Assembly: GCA_046732795.1 (NCBI GenBank)
Contig: JBKPNV010000399.1
Coordinates: 1-9,169 of the forward strand
Direction of reading: 5' to 3'
From: Gp6-AA40 sp046732795
GTDB taxonomy: Bacteria; Acidobacteriota; Vicinamibacteria; Vicinamibacterales; UBA2999
DNA length: 9,169 nucleotides
The notes beneath the pieces were generated by a model. It was not told the DNA's origin. It searched no databases and worked only from the letters and a program-made list of their open reading frames with translations. This document shows, in pieces, positions 6,594-9,169 of this stretch (position 1 is its first letter; the number at the start of each line of letters is the position of its first letter). Both the position numbers and the translations under genes were made by a program.

Positions 6594-7307
6594 TTATAGA
6601 CCCGCCAACACACGCATATCGTCAGGTACCGGTGCTTCGAATTCCAGCGGCTCGCGTGTGCCCGGATGTGGCAACGTGACGCGCCATGCGTGAAGGGCCT
6701 GGCGCGGAGTTCGCGCATCGGGTCCGCCATAGACTCGATCGCCCACAATCGGCCATCCGCGCGCGGCGAGGTGGACGCGGATCTGATGCGTGCGTCCGGT
6801 GACCAGTTCGCAGCGGACGGTCGAACGTGCTCCGTCCGTCGATACGACCTCGTACCGCGTGATGCACGCTGCGCCGTCGGAGGTGACGATGACGCGCCGG
6901 CGATCGGCGGGATCGCGCGCGAGCGCCAACGCGATCTGACCATGCGCCGGTTCGGGCGACCCGCTCACGACTGCCAGGTACTGCTTGCATGTGCGACCGG
7001 CAGCCGCGTCCTTCTGCATGACGGCATGGACCTCCGGCGCGAGGGCGATCACGACCAGGCCCGACGTGTCCTTGTCGAGACGCGTGAGGATGCCGGGTTG
7101 CATGCCTGCCCGGTCGCGCACGCGCCACAGTACGGCGTTGAGGAGCGTGCCGGAGGTGTTCCGGTAAGTGGGATGGACGACCACGCCCGGCGGTTTGTTC
7201 ACGACCAGCATCCAGTCGTCTTCATAGACGACGGTCAGCGGGCCCTCCTCCGGCTGAGGTCGGCGCCGCGGATCCGCGATTTGAATCTCGTCGCTCACTT
7301 GCGGCAT
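6594..7307 (-). CDS. RluA-family RNA pseudouridine synthase (no S4 domain)
   Basis: This 237-residue cytoplasmic enzyme isomerises uridine to pseudouridine in rRNA or tRNA. The RluA core starts at about residue 23 (GPLTVVYEDDWMLVVNKPPGVVVHP). The catalytic motif is GILTRLDKDTSGLVV with Asp78 as nucleophile. KQYLAVVSG and TGRTHQIRVHLAARGWPIVGD RVYG follow in the normal order. The N-terminal S4 RNA-binding domain of RluC/RluD-type enzymes is absent, so length and layout are closer to RluA or to stand-alone paralogues, and the target position cannot be inferred. I choose the ATG at 7307 because it leaves a short tail before the core; the open frame to 7667 is antisense to msrA. No good Shine-Dalgarno precedes it. 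The msrA start lies 12 nt away in the opposite direction, so its promoter must overlap msrA coding sequence. Confidence 0.9.
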   Translation of the reverse strand: MPQVSDEIQIADPRRRPQPEEGPLTVVYEDDWMLVVNKPPGVVVHPTYRNTSGTLLNAVLWRVRDRAGMQPGILTRLDKDTSGLVVIALAPEVHAVMQKDAAAGRTCKQYLAVVSGSPEPAHGQIALALARDPADRRRVIVTSDGAACITRYEVVSTDGARSTVRCELVTGRTHQIRVHLAARGWPIVGDRVYGGPDARTPRQALHAWRVTLPHPGTREPLEFEAPVPDDMRVLAGL

Positions 7308-7319
7308 CTTAAAGGAATC

Positions 7320-7952
7320 ATGAACCTTCGATTGCCGCGACCCGATCAGGCGCTCCCCGGCCGTAACACGCCGTTGCCGGTCGCCGATAGGCACGCCGTG
7401 AATGGCGCACGCCTGACACCGCCGTTTCCTCAAGGACTCGAGCAGGCGGTATTCGGAATGGGATGCTTCTGGGGCGCCGAACGCAAGTTCTGGCAGGCTG
7501 CCGGCGTCTACACGACAGCAGTCGGATATGCCGGAGGCTATACTCCCAATCCCAGCTACAAGGAAGTGTGCTCCGGGATGACCGGCCACGCCGAAGTCGT
7601 TCTCGTGGTCTTCGATCCCAAGGTCACCAGCTACGATGCGATGTTGAAGGTGTTCTGGGAAAACCACGATCCCACGCAGGGGATGCGGCAGGGCAACGAC
7701 GTCGGCACGCAGTATCGGTCGACCATCTATTGCTATTCGCCCGCGCAGCGAGCCGCCGCCGAGGCGTCACGCGCGGCATTCCAGGACGAATTGACTCAGG
7801 CCGGCTACGGTCGCATCACCACAGAGATCGCCGATGCCCCTCCGTTCTACTACGCCGAGGACTACCATCAGCAGTATCTCCACAAGAATCCGGACGGGTA
7901 CTGCGGGCTCGGCGGTACCGGGGTGAGCTGTCCAATCGGTGTGAGCCTGTAG
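7320..7952 (+). CDS. msrA: Peptide-methionine (S)-S-oxide reductase MsrA
   Basis: This 210-residue enzyme reduces methionine-S-sulfoxide in oxidised proteins, using thioredoxin to regenerate itself. The catalytic motif FGMGCFWGAE places Cys49 as the sulfenic-acid cysteine. TTAVGYAGGYTPNPSYKEVCSGMTGHAEVV, split here as GYAGGYTPNPSY and TGHAEVV, is the substrate-binding core. YAEDYHQQYLHKNPDGYC leads to two C-terminal cysteines (195 and 204, in CGLGGTGVSC) that can act as resolving residues, the three-cysteine arrangement of the E. coli type. The first 40 residues are an N-terminal extension before the fold, also seen in E. coli-length MsrA. ATG 7320 is preceded by AAAGGA with a short 3-nt gap. 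The frame is open upstream to 6666, but that is antisense to the pseudouridine synthase. No signal peptide is seen, so the protein is cytoplasmic. Confidence 0.95.
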   Translation: MNLRLPRPDQALPGRNTPLPVADRHAVNGARLTPPFPQGLEQAVFGMGCFWGAERKFWQAAGVYTTAVGYAGGYTPNPSYKEVCSGMTGHAEVVLVVFDPKVTSYDAMLKVFWENHDPTQGMRQGNDVGTQYRSTIYCYSPAQRAAAEASRAAFQDELTQAGYGRITTEIADAPPFYYAEDYHQQYLHKNPDGYCGLGGTGVSCPIGVSL

Positions 7953-7956
7953 TTTC

Positions 7957-7983
7957 GGCGAGACCGCACCGGACTGGTTCGCC
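7957..7983 (+). terminator. Hairpin downstream of msrA, possible terminator
   Basis: GGCGA(G)ACC pairs with GGTTCGCC to make an 8-bp stem with one bulged G and a 10-nt loop, beginning 4 nt after the msrA stop. The following sequence (CGTCTTGCGTTCTT) is only mildly T-rich, so intrinsic termination would be weak. The next gene starts about 110 nt further on. Confidence 0.35.
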
Positions 7984-8095
7984 CGTCTTGCGTTCTTCGT
8001 GCCCGATTAATGTCGCAGGATTTGCGTACATTCATCGGCCCGCCCGCGAAATCTGCCTGAATCACGACGGTACGTCCCGTGCTCCTGGAAGAGGC

Positions 8096-8539
8096 ATGGC
8101 ACAACCCGTCAGACGGTTCACTCAACTACCGGCGTGGCAGACGTGCAACACCTATAAGCAGGCGGTCTACCGACTCTGCGCCGAGGGTCCCTTATCCAGG
8201 GACTGGGACCGCCGCGGACAGCTCGAGGAATCCGTTGCGGGACCTCCCGCGCAGATCGCCGAGGGATTCGGTCGTTTCAATCCCACGGAATTCGCCAGGT
8301 TCACCATCCTCGCCCGCTCGTCGTTGATGGAGTCACGGAGTCATCTTCGCGACGCTGTCGACAAGCAATACATCAGCGAAGCCAGACGGCTCGACGTGGA
8401 CGCGCTCGCGGAAGAGGCACTGCGGGAAGTCACCAGCCTGATCGAGTACTTGCAGTCCGCGGAGGTATTGCGAAATGCCCGCCGTGCCCGAAGCCGACCT
8501 TGGCAGAGGCGGAAACATGAACGCATCAGGGTGAACTGA
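8096..8539 (+). CDS. Four-helix-bundle protein of the 23S rRNA intervening-sequence (IVP/S23) family
   Basis: This is a 147-residue protein. The family is known from ORFs inside 23S rRNA intervening sequences and, more often, from stand-alone chromosomal copies; no biochemical role is established. Family features are the opening F-x-x-L-P-A-W-Q-x-x segment (residues 8-17), the PAQIAEGFGRFNPTEFARF core (about 51-69, matching the usual IAEG.GR...F.RF pattern), LARSSLMESRSHL (72-84), and a final helix ending in LIEYLQ (115-120). The basic tail (127-147, rich in Arg/Lys) is longer than usual and could bind nucleic acid. The start ATG 8096 has GGAAGAGG just upstream; the frame is open far upstream through the msrA region, which is shadow. 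There is no rRNA around it. The next gene begins 30 nt after the stop and may share its transcript. Confidence 0.82.
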   Translation: MAQPVRRFTQLPAWQTCNTYKQAVYRLCAEGPLSRDWDRRGQLEESVAGPPAQIAEGFGRFNPTEFARFTILARSSLMESRSHLRDAVDKQYISEARRLDVDALAEEALREVTSLIEYLQSAEVLRNARRARSRPWQRRKHERIRVN

Positions 8540-8552
8540 AAAGTTCGAACGG

Positions 8553-8558
8553 TATAAG
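8553..8558 (+). promoter_or_regulatory. Candidate -10 (TATAAG) before the 141-residue gene
   Basis: TATAAG(AT) lies 11 nt upstream of the ATG at 8570 in otherwise GC-rich sequence, and the 8-bp palindrome GTTCGAAC (8543-8550) sits just before it. No recognisable -35 is at the usual distance (GGTGAA). If real, transcription would start within a few bases of the ATG, giving a very short leader. This would let the 141-residue gene be expressed apart from the four-helix-bundle gene. Confidence 0.35.
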
Positions 8559-8569
8559 ATTCAGGACGT

Positions 8570-8995
8570 ATGAGTCGAGTTGTTTATTCAGAGCTCCGTT
8601 CCACCGCCGACCAGGAAGCGCTACGGCTGACCCATCAGGTGCGGCTCGTGGCAGCCAGCGAGGAAGGCTCCGGGGTCAATGCATTGCCGGGCGGAGTCTA
8701 CGGTTTCACGTATTCACCAGGCCTGCCCAGTTCCCCACTCTTTGCCGTACGTCGTTATCGGTGTTACGAAACCCACAAGCTCGCAAGCGGTGAGATCTAC
8801 ATCATAGGCTTTGCCACGGCGGACGTCGCGCGAGCGCTGTCGACGGCGACCGCGGAGATGACCCTGCAGATCCATCCGCAGCCCGAAGGCGGTCACGACG
8901 TGCTCGTCACGATCCCCTATTCGAGCATCCGGCGCCATCGTCAATATGCCGCGCCGAATCAGGATGGGTTCACCGTGACGGTGCTCCCGTCCTAG
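8570..8995 (+). CDS. Hypothetical protein, 141 residues, not recognised
   Basis: I cannot assign this protein to a family. It has no signal peptide, membrane helix or clear metal-binding motif; it has a single cysteine, in RYRCYETHK. Predicted content is mixed: a helical N-terminus (residues 9-30), a glycine/proline loop GGVYGFTYSPGLPSSP (about 41-56), and alternating strands such as EIYIIGFATA, EMTLQIHP and HDVLVTIPYSSI. This suggests a small alpha/beta or beta-barrel domain. The coding reality is supported by codon-like GC periodicity, an AGGA 3 nt before ATG 8570, and a normal stop at 8995. It follows the four-helix-bundle gene by 30 nt in the same direction. The context gives no functional hint. 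Confidence 0.7.
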   Translation: MSRVVYSELRSTADQEALRLTHQVRLVAASEEGSGVNALPGGVYGFTYSPGLPSSPLFAVRRYRCYETHKLASGEIYIIGFATADVARALSTATAEMTLQIHPQPEGGHDVLVTIPYSSIRRHRQYAAPNQDGFTVTVLPS

Positions 8996-9079
8996 GGCCG
9001 ATTGCCCGCGCGCTGTTCTCTTCCAGTTCGGAAAAGCGAAGCCCGAAGTTGTCGAAGCTGTCGAAGTCAGTGATGCGTT

Positions 9080-9096
9080 GACCGGATCGACCGGTC
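9080..9096. other. Short inverted repeat GACCGG-ATCGA-CCGGTC
   Basis: A perfect 6-bp stem with a 5-nt loop lies in the terminal non-coding stretch 8996-9169, 4 nt before a longer palindrome. It overlaps TTGACC (9078-9083), a -35-like hexamer. It could be a weak hairpin or part of a promoter/operator cluster. No gene is visible in 8996-9169. Confidence 0.25.
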
Positions 9097-9100
9097 CCTA

Positions 9101-9112
9101 ACGAACGTTCGT
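9101..9112. promoter_or_regulatory. Perfect 12-bp palindrome, TetR-family-like operator
   Basis: ACGAACGTTCGT is fully self-complementary. Palindromes built on CGAACGTTCG are typical operators of TetR/AcrR-type repressors, which often control adjacent efflux or fatty-acid genes and their own gene. It lies in non-coding DNA about 105 nt after the last gene, near a TTGACC hexamer, so it probably regulates a gene starting beyond the right edge. No TetR gene is inside the window, so the assignment rests on the palindrome alone. Confidence 0.4.
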
Positions 9113-9169
9113 CGTCCACATTTGTACAGGCGGTTGCGAACGAGTATTGCTGACGGGTCGATCAAAAGT

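Noticed and set aside
6412..6679. Intact 190-residue protein 6107-6679
   Set aside because: Composition changes between unrelated segments, the CxxCH domain is in another frame, and the 3' part overlaps the repeat and the antisense end of the pseudouridine synthase gene.
6666..7319. Long N-terminal extension of MsrA
   Set aside because: It is the antisense of the RluA-family gene. MsrA homology and a Shine-Dalgarno fit ATG 7320.
7463..8095. Upstream extension of the four-helix-bundle protein
   Set aside because: It is an out-of-frame reading of msrA and the intergenic region. Family homology begins just after ATG 8096.
8096..8539. Evidence for a 23S rRNA intervening sequence
   Set aside because: No rRNA sequence flanks the gene; it is a stand-alone family member.

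Overview
The window is high-GC bacterial chromosome. It most likely comes from an Acidobacteriota member, plausibly of the Vicinamibacteria type. The main clue is the secreted protein at 708-3491, which has the N-terminal signature of the VWFA-related domain typical of acidobacteria. Gene starts with a -10-like hexamer only 8-13 nt upstream and several degenerate 'GGGTGCGA' repeats fit the same impression. The assignment is inferred from protein style and not proven.

Layout from left to right. (1) 2-631: the C-terminal end of an aconitase-superfamily [4Fe-4S] hydro-lyase that begins before the window. (2) 708-4479: three + strand genes. A 927-residue secreted VWFA/TPR protein overlaps by 4 nt (GTGA) the N-half of a chromate-transporter-family protein, which overlaps by 4 nt (ATGA) the C-half. 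The last two form a split, two-gene CHR transporter. (3) 4489-6033 on the minus strand: a Tat-exported PhoD-type alkaline phosphatase/phosphodiesterase, converging on the transporter with only 9 nt between the stop codons. (4) 6107-6593: a decayed locus. A small exported Cys/His-rich protein with a CxxCH motif carries an apparent frameshift at a C5 run. It runs into a fragment of about 55 codons that looks like the interior of a TonB-dependent receptor, and that fragment stops at a short degenerate repeat. (5) 6594-7307 (minus) and 7320-7952 (plus): an RluA-family pseudouridine synthase and methionine sulfoxide reductase MsrA, divergent, with 12 nt between start codons. (6) 8096-8995: a four-helix-bundle protein of the 23S rRNA intervening-sequence family, then an unrecognised 141-residue protein. 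(7) 8996-9169: non-coding, holding a perfect 12-bp palindrome like a TetR-family operator, probably serving a gene beyond the window.

Most genes are housekeeping or stress related: oxidised-protein repair, RNA modification, phosphate scavenging and anion transport. They do not form one pathway. No defence system, CRISPR array, tRNA, rRNA or intact mobile element is visible. The least ordinary parts are the pseudogene and repeat junction at 6107-6593, the same-orientation repeat just after two stop codons, the coupling of a VWFA/TPR protein to a split CHR transporter, and the palindrome at the right edge.
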